In this document: one piece after another, positions 45,301 to 53,896 of the stretch
Layout of the letters: every line of letters begins with the position of its first letter
Position numbering within the stretch: position 1 is the stretch's first letter
Made by a program: the position numbers and the translations under genes
Source: Ottowia thiooxydans DSM 14619
Lineage (GTDB): Bacteria; Pseudomonadota; Gammaproteobacteria; Burkholderiales; Burkholderiaceae_C
DNA: 64,000 nucleotides
Direction of reading: 5' to 3'
Assembly: GCF_000422885.1 (NCBI RefSeq)
Contig: NZ_AUGX01000026.1
Span: 1-64,000 of the forward strand
The notes under the pieces: generated by a model
Told to the model about the DNA's origin: nothing
Database searches by the model: none
The model's input: the letters and a program-made list of their open reading frames with translations, nothing else

Positions 45301-45611
45301 GTTTCGCCATCCTTTTGGTACTGCACTGGCACGCCACTGACCAGCAGTTTGTGAAAAACTCGGTTGGCACTCAACAGCGACGGAATGCCTAAATTCATCA
45401 CCTGCCGGAGCGCATCTTCCAGGGCGGCAGTTGGGACCTGTGGATTCAACCGCTCTACAGCTGCGCGCAGGCGAGGCAGGAGGATGACCTCACGGTAGTT
45501 CCCCCGCTGTGGGTTACTGCCGTCATGGGCAATGTTTAGGCCGTTGTGCACCGAGTAGCCTACGGTAGCCAACCAGGCCAATGTTTCTTGCTCCAACTGG
45601 TCTTCGGTCAC
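42358..45611 (-). pseudogene. hsdR: Type I restriction endonuclease HsdR, split by a single frameshift
   Basis: Two minus-strand frames together make one HsdR. The first (45611-43848, 587 codons) has the nuclease site RPDIVLF...LILLELKN and helicase motifs TQGSGKS and MADEAH. The second (43899-42358) carries the helicase C-half and coupling domain. They join at about 43874, where family alignment expects LEKVVG-ATPRIA. One extra G in the GTGG run would restore a single frame, and the total then becomes exactly 1085 codons with stop. As written, the restriction subunit should be inactive unless there is a sequencing error or rare ribosomal slipping. The rest is intact. Confidence 0.85.
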
Positions 45612-45630
45612 GTAGTGCCCTCCCTTATGT

Positions 45631-45647
45631 TCATGTCATCGACATGA
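45631..45647. promoter_or_regulatory. Palindromes upstream of hsdR
   Basis: TCATGTC-ATC-GACATGA is a perfect 7-3-7 palindrome, 20 bases before the hsdR start. A second inverted pair, ATCGACA (45678-45684) and TGTCGAT (45698-45704), lies just upstream and shares the ATCGACA half site. The short region is AT-rich and probably holds the hsdR promoter, so hsdR may have its own control. Confidence 0.5.
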
Positions 45648-45711
45648 TTTTTTAATATGTTTATTTTTTATAGAAAAATCGACATATCCTGCGAATCTGT
45701 CGATTCCATCA

Positions 45712-46788
45712 TCATTTCAAAAGCTCGGCAAACAAGGCGTCATTGATGTAGTAAATCTCGCGCCCTTGCTTACTGGCACGGAGAAAACCCAAATTTGCCA
45801 AGGTCTGTAAGTAAGCGGATGCCGTCTGACGCTTGGCAATGTTCGCTTCGACCACGAACTGAATCTTGGTGTATGGATGCCGGAAAATGACCTCAATGAG
45901 ATCCTTGCTGTAAATGCTCGGGGCTTGCTGCTGTACTTGTCCGCGTACTTGCTCCATGAGTGCCCGGATACGCATCACTTGATCAAAGGTCTGTTGAGCC
46001 GTGCTTTCCACGGCCTTCAGCATGTACACCACCCAGGTTTCCCAGTCCTGTCGCTCAGTCACGCCCCGCAGCCCCTCGTAATACGCAGCTCTGTTGGCAA
46101 TGATGTAGCGCGATAAGAACAGCACCGGAATGTCCAGCAGCTTCTGTTCCACCAAGTACAGCAGGTTCAAGATGCGGCCTGTGCGTCCGTTGCCATCTTC
46201 AAATGGGTGAATAGCCTCGAACTGGTAATGCATCACCGCCATCTTGATCAGCGGGTCCAGACCATCGTCGGCATGAATGAAACGCTCCAGGTCAGACAGC
46301 TTGTCTCGAATCACTGCGTCGCCAACAGGCGGCGTGTAGACGACATTCCCACGAACGTCTTTCAGCGCGGTGCCAGGCACCCGGCGCACGCCGATGTCCA
46401 CTTCCTTGATGATGCGGACAATATCGATGAACAAATTGGTGCTAAGCGGGCGTTGGCCTAGTTCATGGAAGCCAAATTTTAGCGCCTGGCGGTAACGCAG
46501 CACCTCTTTGGTGTGCGGGTCGGCTTTGCCGTCAGGGTCTACATCGGCGCGGTAAAGCTCATCGTTCGTGGTGACGATGTTTTCAATCTCCGACGACAGC
46601 CGCGCTTCTTGTAGCACGATGCTATTGATTAGCACCGCTTGGTTGGGAATCTGCGCTGCCAGTCCGCGCAGGTTGGCCAACACCCGATTGGCAGCAATGG
46701 CTTGCTTCAAAACCGCCTTGCTCTCCAAATCCACGGCGGGTGGTAGCAGGGGCAGATCGTTGTAAGGCTGGCTGCGGTCAAAGGGCAT
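45712..46788 (-). CDS. Fic-domain protein embedded in the type I restriction locus
   Basis: A 358-residue Fic protein of the SoFic type. The catalytic motif HPFEDGNGRTGR is intact. SSEIEN near residue 65 is the inhibitory (S/T)xxxE(G/N) motif, so it is class II. The C-terminus (AKRQTASAYLQTLANLGFLR) is a winged helix. It is likely an AMP-transferase with self-modification and perhaps DNA binding. Its place between hsdS and hsdR is common in such loci, but its role there is not established. Confidence 0.92.
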   Translation of the reverse strand: MPFDRSQPYNDLPLLPPAVDLESKAVLKQAIAANRVLANLRGLAAQIPNQAVLINSIVLQEARLSSEIENIVTTNDELYRADVDPDGKADPHTKEVLRYRQALKFGFHELGQRPLSTNLFIDIVRIIKEVDIGVRRVPGTALKDVRGNVVYTPPVGDAVIRDKLSDLERFIHADDGLDPLIKMAVMHYQFEAIHPFEDGNGRTGRILNLLYLVEQKLLDIPVLFLSRYIIANRAAYYEGLRGVTERQDWETWVVYMLKAVESTAQQTFDQVMRIRALMEQVRGQVQQQAPSIYSKDLIEVIFRHPYTKIQFVVEANIAKRQTASAYLQTLANLGFLRASKQGREIYYINDALFAELLK

Positions 46789-46816
46789 GCAAATGCAATC
46801 TTGGCTTGGTCAGATG

Positions 46817-46843
46817 TGTACAGAAATTTAGGATTTCTATACA
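46817..46843. promoter_or_regulatory. 27-bp near-palindrome upstream of the embedded fic gene
   Basis: TGTACAGAAAT (46817-46827) and ATTTCTATACA (46833-46843) are inverse over 10 of 11 positions, 29 bases before the fic start. A further pair TATACAT/ATGTATA (46838-46863) overlaps. A good candidate operator, possibly bound by the winged helix of the Fic protein. Confidence 0.5.
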
Positions 46844-46958
46844 TGTTAGCCGCGATATGTATAAAAACACGTGGTGTTTAAACCTATTCAACTCTCCCCG
46901 CTCGCCCCAAGTCTGTGACTAGACATGGTCTTGGCGAGCTAGTAGTGGTGGTTCAGAC

Positions 46959-48188
46959 TTAGGCAACCAGGGCGTCTGCCTCGGGCAGAAGCAGCTGTCC
47001 GGAAATCAGCCGGGGAAGTAACGAGTCCCGGAGAGATATAAGGGTTTGGGCTTGCCTTTCGTTTTCGACCAATCGCTGAAACAATGTCCCGGCTGCATCA
47101 ACAAATGCCTGAATCACTTGAGCCGGGGGAATCAGGGCCGGCATAGGGCGAAAAGCCTTTTTGCTAATTTCCATGAAAGTCGAACCGTTTGCCCGAGCCT
47201 TGATTCCTTCCATGTTTTGAGCGCACCAGAAATACATGTAAAGAGGCGGCAACAATCCGCCAGGGAGCAAAGCGATATAGCCCTGATTGATGGCTAACGG
47301 TACTTGAGCCAACGCTAGATAACCAATGGGGGCTCGCGATGACATCAGTAACGATCCAACGGGCAGTAAGCCAGAGCCTATTTTGGCAAGGCCCTGAGCA
47401 CTAAGCTTTCGCTCTGTGTCGAGCAAGAGCGGAGCTGCGATGCCTGAAAGATCTTTGGGTGTCGTCCAGCAATGGATGCCAGGCTCCCAAAAGAGTGGAT
47501 TTTTCGTATCAGGTGTTGCGCCACCGACAGCTTCGGCAACATCACCAACAGGTATGACTCGCCATCCCCTCGGCACAACCCCCAACTCCGACTCTTCAAA
47601 CCCATCCGGAAACAACGCCGCCGTGGCCTCATCCATGCCTTCAGGGGCGCGGCCTTCCATCTTGGCGCGCACGGGGTCGAAATCGACAAACCAAGACTTG
47701 AACAGCGTCTGGGCAATGGCTTCGAGCGTGGCATTGGTTTCGCGCAGGAGGGTGATGCGGTCATCAAGTACGCCGAGAAAATTAGCAATTTCCTTTTGTG
47801 CAGCATGCGAAGGGACCGTAACCAACGCCTCGTGCAGGTGGTTGCGGTTCACACCAGGGACCGCAGCCTTGTCGGAATAGGCCAAGAAATCTAACGTCTT
47901 AAGGAAGTAGTGAATGAACTTGGGTTCATTCCCCTTGAAATTTCGAACGTAGAGTGTCGTGTTTAAAGGCCAAAAATCCTCTTCGATATAGAACACTTGG
48001 CCGATTGTTCCGTATCGGCCAGTTACTACGCCGGGGCCCTTAACCATAGCGACGTCATGCTGGTCACTGACTCCAGAGGATGAAACCAGTGGCACTGAGC
48101 CGCTTTGGCGCTTGGCTTGCGGAAGATCGTAGCCCCGTTTCAGCTCAACGAAACTACCAAGTTTTCCGGTTGACCACTTAGAACTCAT
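46959..48188 (-). CDS. hsdS: Type I restriction-modification specificity subunit HsdS
   Basis: A 409-residue specificity subunit with two target-recognition domains. The first is residues 1-140 (GYDLPQAKRQSG). A conserved coiled coil follows (ITLLRETNATLEAIAQTLFKSWFVDFDPV). The second domain is about residues 200-380 (GWRVIPVGDVAEAVGG), and a final coiled-coil segment is ERQAQTLISLRDSLLPRLISG. It sets the bipartite DNA target of the methyltransferase. It overlaps the end of hsdM by 11 bases. Confidence 0.95.
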   Translation of the reverse strand: MSSKWSTGKLGSFVELKRGYDLPQAKRQSGSVPLVSSSGVSDQHDVAMVKGPGVVTGRYGTIGQVFYIEEDFWPLNTTLYVRNFKGNEPKFIHYFLKTLDFLAYSDKAAVPGVNRNHLHEALVTVPSHAAQKEIANFLGVLDDRITLLRETNATLEAIAQTLFKSWFVDFDPVRAKMEGRAPEGMDEATAALFPDGFEESELGVVPRGWRVIPVGDVAEAVGGATPDTKNPLFWEPGIHCWTTPKDLSGIAAPLLLDTERKLSAQGLAKIGSGLLPVGSLLMSSRAPIGYLALAQVPLAINQGYIALLPGGLLPPLYMYFWCAQNMEGIKARANGSTFMEISKKAFRPMPALIPPAQVIQAFVDAAGTLFQRLVENERQAQTLISLRDSLLPRLISGQLLLPEADALVA

Positions 48189-49740
48189 ATCCCAATCCCC
48201 CCAACTTCAAACGAATCAGCTCGTCCAATTCAGCACCCTTAGTCATCTGTTCGCTCAGCTTTCCAGTCAACTTCTGCATCTTGTCCGCAAAGGCTTCGTC
48301 GTCGTCTTCCACATCTTCAGCACCCACGTACCGCCCAGGGGTGAGCACATGGCCGTGCTGCGCAATCTCTGCGAGGGACACGCTACGGCAGAAACCCGCT
48401 ACATCTTGGTATTCGGTGACGGTAGCGCCAGATTCGACCTCGCCGCGCCAGGCAGCCACGGTTTCAGCGATGCGTGCAATCGCACCCTCATCTAGCTCGC
48501 CCTGCACCCGTGAAATCATCTTGGCTTGCTTGCGGGCGTCAATAAATAACACCTCCCCCTTGCGCTTCTTCTGCTTGGCCAAGAACCACAGGCAGGCGGG
48601 AATCTGAGTGTTGAAGAACAACTGCCCCGGTAGGGCAATCATCACCTCGACCACATCGGCATCGACCATGGCCGCGCGGATGACACCTTCGTTGTTCTGA
48701 CTGGAGCTCATGGAGCCGTTGGCCAGCACAATACCTGCACGCCCATTAGGCTTAAGGTGGTGCAACATGTGCTGTAGCCAGGCGTAGTTGGCGTTACCCT
48801 GCGGTGGATCACCATATATCCAGCGCGGGTCTCCCTCCAGACTGCCGTGCCACCAGTCGCTGATGTTGAAAGGCGGGTTGGCCAGAATGAAGTCGGCGCG
48901 AAGATCTTTGTGCTGGTTGCGGGTAAAGGTGTCGCCGGGTTCTTTGCCCAGGTTGAAGTCGATGCCACGAATCGCCAGGTTCATAGCCGCCAGGCGCCAG
49001 GTGGTGGGGTTGGCCTCTTGCCCGTAAATGGACACATCGCCCAGTTTGCCGCCGTGGGCTTCGATGAAGCGCTCTGACTGCACGAACATGCCACCCGAGC
49101 CGCAGCAAGGGTCGTAGACTTGTCCGTGGTGCGGGGCCAGTACGGCGACCAGTGTTTTGACGATGCTGGCCGGCGTGTAGAACTGCCCACCGCGCTTGCC
49201 TTCGGCATTGGCAAACATGCCTAAGAAGTATTCGTACACTTGGCCCAGCACGTCGCGGGCAATGCTGGGGTTGTCACCAAACCCGATGGTGGAGACCAAA
49301 TCCACCAGTTCTCCCAACTTGCCGTCGGGCAATTGCGCACGGGCAAAGCGTTTGTCAAGAATGCCTTTGAGCTTGGGGTTCTCGCCCTCAATCAGGGTTA
49401 GCGCGTCATCAATCTGTTTGCCAATGTCCGGCCGCTTGGCCACGTTGCGCAGGGTCTCCCAGCGGGCGCCTTCGGACACCCAGAACACATTGGCCGAGGT
49501 GTAGTAGTCGCGGTCGTCCAGTTCTGCATTTAGGTCTTCAGGGCTGGCATCACCGTAGTAATACTCGTCGTCAGGGTCGCTCAAGCGGGTGGCGACTTCG
49601 GCACGGCGGGCTGCAAAGGTGTCGCTGATGTACTTAAGGAAGATGAGGCCGAGCACGAGGTGCTTGTATTCCGCAGCGTCCATGTTGGCGCGCAGTTTGT
49701 CGGCGGTGGCCCAGAGTGTTTTTTTGATGTCGTCGAGCAT
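48178..49740 (-). CDS. hsdM: Type I restriction-modification DNA methyltransferase HsdM
   Basis: A 520-residue N6-adenine methyltransferase. The N-terminal domain has KHLVLGLIFLKYISD. The SAM motif is YDPCCGSGGMFV and the catalytic motif is LANPPFN. It should remain active with HsdS even though hsdR is broken, giving a methylation-only system. It is the first gene of the minus-strand hsdM-hsdS-fic-hsdR set. Confidence 0.96.
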   Translation of the reverse strand: MLDDIKKTLWATADKLRANMDAAEYKHLVLGLIFLKYISDTFAARRAEVATRLSDPDDEYYYGDASPEDLNAELDDRDYYTSANVFWVSEGARWETLRNVAKRPDIGKQIDDALTLIEGENPKLKGILDKRFARAQLPDGKLGELVDLVSTIGFGDNPSIARDVLGQVYEYFLGMFANAEGKRGGQFYTPASIVKTLVAVLAPHHGQVYDPCCGSGGMFVQSERFIEAHGGKLGDVSIYGQEANPTTWRLAAMNLAIRGIDFNLGKEPGDTFTRNQHKDLRADFILANPPFNISDWWHGSLEGDPRWIYGDPPQGNANYAWLQHMLHHLKPNGRAGIVLANGSMSSSQNNEGVIRAAMVDADVVEVMIALPGQLFFNTQIPACLWFLAKQKKRKGEVLFIDARKQAKMISRVQGELDEGAIARIAETVAAWRGEVESGATVTEYQDVAGFCRSVSLAEIAQHGHVLTPGRYVGAEDVEDDDEAFADKMQKLTGKLSEQMTKGAELDELIRLKLGGLGYEF

Positions 49741-50720
49741 GAGAGAGTTTTCTTGCTACCGTTAGCGCGCACGACAGAAGCATAGCGTGCTAGCGACTCT
49801 CTTCACCAGATTCCCGCACAATAAAGCAACGCCTCGACACTACGAGTGCGCAGTGCCTAGATCCTGGCCTTATAAGGTGCGACCAGTCGACGTACTTGGG
49901 TGCTTGCGCTTGGTTTCGTCGTTCTGTCCACGGTCACTATGATGAATTGATCGCTCCAGGTTCAAGCCAGCTATCGGTCCAGGCGCCTAAATGTCCTCAC
50001 GGCCATCTCTATCCGACCTCAACAGTCTGACTGAGGCCCATTGCTCCCGAATAACTCTACGGTGTTGACCCGGCTGGGAATTGCCCCTAATTCGCGACAA
50101 GCATGGTAAATCTACTTCCGTAGCGCAGAGCTTGGAACGCGCCCTAGTCGAAGCGAAAGGGCTTCCGGTTTCGTTTCGGAACTCGCAGCAACCAGGGCGT
50201 TCGTCAATTGGAATTCTCTACTCTGAGTACGAGCATTGCCACTTCGCCATGTCGTTCATCTTTGAGTAGGGGGTCTAGGCGACTGTTGATTCGATCGAAC
50301 CGCAAGGTATGCGCAAGTGTTGATGAAATTCCCAACCTGCAGGGGTCGGAGCTTTCAGCCGAATTCTGTACATCTCACTATCGACGAATACAGTAGGTTG
50401 CCGAGGCCGGTGGCAAGATGCGCGTGCTCGATTTAACTCAGACTGAAGCGGTAGTTGCTATCAAAGAGGTCTGAGAGGGGTACGGCGCTCACGTTGGGCA
50501 GCATCGGTATCCTCGACTACTCCGCCTCTGTGGCGCGCGCTGCCACGGGTCTGAACAGTTAGATCGCAGTCCACCCCGATATGCCCAAAGGCCCTATACC
50601 GAGTAGGCTAGCTGCCGACTTCAACGCGGAGTGGCCTAGGCTGATACGCGAGACATAAGTTGTTCGTTTGCCGTTAGCGTAGCCAGCCTTCTCATAGGCA
50701 TTGAATGCGTCAAGTATTGG
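49741..50720. other. Gene-poor, probably decayed region
   Basis: Nearly 1 kb with only short frames. None shows a ribosome site or family similarity. Small protein-like scraps occur, such as KMRVLDLTQTEAVVAIKEV followed by a stop near 50475. They suggest gene remnants at the junction between the restriction genes and the next defence genes. No repeats or insertion-sequence ends were found by eye. Confidence 0.35.
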
Positions 50721-51410
50721 GTGCCATCTATGCGGGTTCACTGGTTCGTGCTGCGCTCACGAGGGCATTTCCTTCTGCGTCGGCGCGGTACTTTCATACG
50801 GGTGCCCATCAAGGAGCGCTCTCTCGAAATCTACGGCGACGAGAAGCGGCTGGACGCGATGTGTACCGGAGACACGCTGTTCTCGGGGCGGCTGCCTCTG
50901 GAGAGAATCGGCTGCTTTCGCGTGCCGCAGCCTTTGCCCTACCGGGTCGCTGATGCGCCAGGGCGTCCCGTTCTGGTGGTCGAGAACCACAACACCTACT
51001 GGAGCTTCGGCGAGTGGAACCAAACGGTGCGGCAATACGCTGCTGTCATTTACGGCGGCGGGCAGAACTTTCGCCTCACGGGGCGCGCACTCGACCAAGC
51101 GATACGTGAGACGCAGGCCTTTGGGGCCGAATACTTTGGTGACCTGGACCCCAAGGGCGTCTCGATTCCGCTGGACTTCAATCGCACGGTCGAGCCCGGG
51201 TTCACAGAGGTCACTGCAGCGCTTCCGCTTTACCGATGGCTGCTGAGCAACGACGTCCATCGAGAGAAATCGGAATGCCGCTCTTTCGTCCCAGACTTGG
51301 CACCAAAGTGGCTGGGTGCAACGATGGCCGTCGAATTGGAATCGCTCTGGTCAGCCGGTCTTTGGCTTCCGCAAGAGGCGCTGGGCATCGAACAGCTACA
51401 GCGCTTCTGA
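50721..51410 (+). CDS. JetD-like (Wadjet) Toprim-domain protein, orphan and N-terminally short
   Basis: A 229-residue protein matching the C-terminal part of JetD/DUF2220 proteins. Blocks are RSLEIYGDEKRLD, then VVENHNTYWSF, IYGGGQNF and YFGDLDPKGVSIP. The Glu and Asp residues are the expected Toprim metal ligands. Complete JetD proteins are about 380 residues; here the N-terminal domain is missing and jetA, jetB and jetC are absent nearby. Start is GTG 50721 or ATG 50730, and the frame is open back to 50640. It may be a remnant or a stand-alone nuclease of the GTPase-HNH unit. Confidence 0.7.
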   Translation: MPSMRVHWFVLRSRGHFLLRRRGTFIRVPIKERSLEIYGDEKRLDAMCTGDTLFSGRLPLERIGCFRVPQPLPYRVADAPGRPVLVVENHNTYWSFGEWNQTVRQYAAVIYGGGQNFRLTGRALDQAIRETQAFGAEYFGDLDPKGVSIPLDFNRTVEPGFTEVTAALPLYRWLLSNDVHREKSECRSFVPDLAPKWLGATMAVELESLWSAGLWLPQEALGIEQLQRF

Positions 51411-51545
51411 TGGCCCTTACCTTGTGCCCGTGCAAGGACACGAGGGGGTGCGGCACCAAGCATCATATGAACTGCCGGCATGAGCTTTTCGACCCAATCT
51501 GAGCGATGGGAGGCGAGCGCGGCCGCATTAAAAACGATGTTCCTG

Positions 51546-51607
51546 GATGTTCCAAAATTTCTGAGGCAGACGGCGCATCTGCTATATTTGCCACACCTTG
51601 GAACATC
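51546..51607. promoter_or_regulatory. Inverted repeat flanking a possible promoter of the GTPase gene
   Basis: GATGTTCCAA (51546-51555) and TTGGAACATC (51598-51607) are perfect inverse copies 42 bases apart, with an AT-rich TATATTT between them. The right copy is directly followed by GGAG, the ribosome site of the gene starting at 51619. Either an operator pair or an RNA structure hiding the ribosome site would fit. Confidence 0.45.
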
Positions 51608-51618
51608 GGAGTGTCAGT

Positions 51619-53868
51619 ATGGCTCAGTCTTACGTCGCAACAGCAAAACAGAACCCTGGTCGGCAGGCGTGGCTGGTGGAGTTTCGGCACCCTCTACGCC
51701 TGGATGCGGCTGACAAGCCGGGCAAAAAGACCCGCAAGGGACTTGGAACCAGTGAAGGTGATCGCGCCCAGCTCCTGGTCGGGCAATTGAACCAACTCCT
51801 TGCCACCGAGGCTCTCTGGTCGCTGGGTGCACGGGGCGAGGCAGAAAAGCTCTTTGACCCCGCTGTGGTGGAAATCTTCTACAGCGAAATTGAGCCTCGA
51901 ACCTCCGACGCCCGTCCGTTGCGCGACAAGCTGCTGCCATTCCCGAAGCGCGAGGACGGGTACGCCAAGGTGGCCATGCTCGGCGTTCCAGGTGCGGGCA
52001 AGACAACCCTGGTGAGGCAGCTGATTGGAGCGCACCCCAAACGCGAAGCCTTCCCGTCGACCTCTATGAACCGGACCACAACGTTCCCGACAGAACTGGT
52101 GCTCCACCCCGGTCCCTACCAAGCCGTGGTGACGTTCATGTCGGAGCATGAAACCCGCTTCGAAGTCGAAGAATGTGTGTCGGCGGCCATCGTGGATGCC
52201 GTCGACGGCGACATTGCCCTTGTCGCACGCACCTTCCTTGAGAAGAGCGACATGCGGTTCCGCCTCAAATACATGCTGGGCGATCTGGAGGTGGATGCCC
52301 TGGAAGACGATCCGTATGCAGATTCGCCTGAAGACGACACGCCACCTGACGGCGAAGAGGCGCTATCCGTAGGCGCCGATGAGAGGCAACGCAATGCCGC
52401 AACCGTTCGCGGCTACATCGATCGGTTGCTTGCGATTGCCGCCAAGTGCCGCGCAAACGTCGAAGCGGACTTGGGACCGCTCGCCGAAATGATCCCGGCG
52501 GACCGAGCCGCAGCGCTCGACCTCATCGAGGAACAGGCAGACACTGGAGAAGACTTCCTCGAACTGGTTTCAGCCATCCTCGACGAACTTCGCAGCAAGT
52601 TCGACGGTGTCACCGCGGCTGGCAAGTTTGACAAAACAACAACCGGCTGGCCGCGGGCCTGGTTGAGCACGGCCAAGCTAAACGGGCGCACTGACTTCCT
52701 GGCTGGCCTACGCTTCTTCTCGGGCATCAGCGACCGCTCCTGGGGGAGGCTGCTGACGCCACTGGTCAACGGCATGCGCGTGCAAGGCCCGTTCAAGGCC
52801 GACTGGGCCACCGTTGAGCCTCGCTTGGTGTTGATAGACACAGAAGGACTTGGCCACAAGGCCAACTCGACCGCCGATCTGCCGGAGCAGACCGCAACGC
52901 TGCTGCATGAGGTTGACGTCATCCTTCTGGTCGACAGTGCCAAGAATGGCCTGACAAACTACGCTGCAGGCAAGGCCCTTGAGAGCGTCGCGAACTCTGG
53001 CCTGACGCGCAAGCTCGCCATGGTGTTTACGCATATGGACATGGCATCCGCATCTGGGCTGAAAGGTCAGCGCCTCCATGACCAGGTCTTCTCCGGACTG
53101 CGCAACGTGGTGGACAACCAGCTCGCGAAGTCGATGACCCCAGAGTCCGCTCGCTTTCTGCTGGACCGCCTGCAGCAGCAGACCTACTACGTTGGTCGCA
53201 TCGACCGTGCAGAGGCCAAAGGCGCGGAGCCCGAGCTCAATCGACTTCTGGACCATCTGATGGCAGAGCAGCCGCCTGTCATCAAGCCGGTGTCTGTTCC
53301 TGAGTACAACCACGCGTTCCTCCTCATGGCGGTACAAGAGGCCGCCCAGGACTTCCGACGCCAATGGCAAGGCATTCTGGGCATCGCCACCAATTCCGAC
53401 CACAAACCGCGGTCCTGGCAGACCATCAAGGCGCTCAGTCGGCGCTACGCCGAGAACTGGGGGGAGAACTTCGAGCTGCGGCCGACGGCCAACTTGCGAA
53501 CAACGCTGGAGGCTGCCGTGTCGCGATTCCTCGAGAGCCCCATCGCGTGGTCGGGCGATCCGACCCCAGAACAAAAGCGGGACGCCATCGAACGGCTGAA
53601 GACCGCGGTGACGCGCCAGTTGCCCGACCTTGCACGCAAGCGTCTGCGCGAGCAGCCGCAGCCCGCCTGGCAAGAAGCTTGGGCGCCGCGCGGCGCGGGC
53701 AGTACCGTGACACGCCGCATCCGTATCGAAGGCATCTACCAGCGTCAAGTGCCCATTCCTGACGCCCGTGGGGACAAGTTGGTCCTTGAGTTCATGAACG
53801 AGATGGAGGCCGCTGTGCAGCACGCCCTGGCCGAGTTCGAGGCAGAGGTGAAAGCAGAGCAGTCCTGA
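51619..53868 (+). CDS. Unrecognised large P-loop GTPase with an integrase-arm-like N-terminus
   Basis: A 749-residue protein starting at ATG 51619 after GGAG. Residues about 15-65 (WLVEFRHPLRL, KTRKGLGTSEGDRAQLLV) look like the N-terminal arm-binding domain of tyrosine recombinases. The P-loop is GVPGAGKT (122-129), with a TTTFPT switch I-like segment. DTEG (407-410) fits G3 and THMD (471-474) fits a variant G4. About 220 mainly helical residues are inserted between P-loop and DTEG. This order suggests a dynamin/septin-like or other TRAFAC GTPase. I do not recognise the family. An HNH nuclease gene follows after 28 bases. Confidence 0.75.
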   Translation: MAQSYVATAKQNPGRQAWLVEFRHPLRLDAADKPGKKTRKGLGTSEGDRAQLLVGQLNQLLATEALWSLGARGEAEKLFDPAVVEIFYSEIEPRTSDARPLRDKLLPFPKREDGYAKVAMLGVPGAGKTTLVRQLIGAHPKREAFPSTSMNRTTTFPTELVLHPGPYQAVVTFMSEHETRFEVEECVSAAIVDAVDGDIALVARTFLEKSDMRFRLKYMLGDLEVDALEDDPYADSPEDDTPPDGEEALSVGADERQRNAATVRGYIDRLLAIAAKCRANVEADLGPLAEMIPADRAAALDLIEEQADTGEDFLELVSAILDELRSKFDGVTAAGKFDKTTTGWPRAWLSTAKLNGRTDFLAGLRFFSGISDRSWGRLLTPLVNGMRVQGPFKADWATVEPRLVLIDTEGLGHKANSTADLPEQTATLLHEVDVILLVDSAKNGLTNYAAGKALESVANSGLTRKLAMVFTHMDMASASGLKGQRLHDQVFSGLRNVVDNQLAKSMTPESARFLLDRLQQQTYYVGRIDRAEAKGAEPELNRLLDHLMAEQPPVIKPVSVPEYNHAFLLMAVQEAAQDFRRQWQGILGIATNSDHKPRSWQTIKALSRRYAENWGENFELRPTANLRTTLEAAVSRFLESPIAWSGDPTPEQKRDAIERLKTAVTRQLPDLARKRLREQPQPAWQEAWAPRGAGSTVTRRIRIEGIYQRQVPIPDARGDKLVLEFMNEMEAAVQHALAEFEAEVKAEQS

Positions 53869-53896
53869 GAATACCCAGCCATTCGCGGGGGGCACC

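Noticed and set aside
42358-45611. Programmed -1 frameshift making full HsdR
   Set aside because: The AAAAA run before the junction allows single-tRNA slipping, but there is no canonical X-XXY-YYZ heptamer in frame. A simple one-base loss fits family alignment better.
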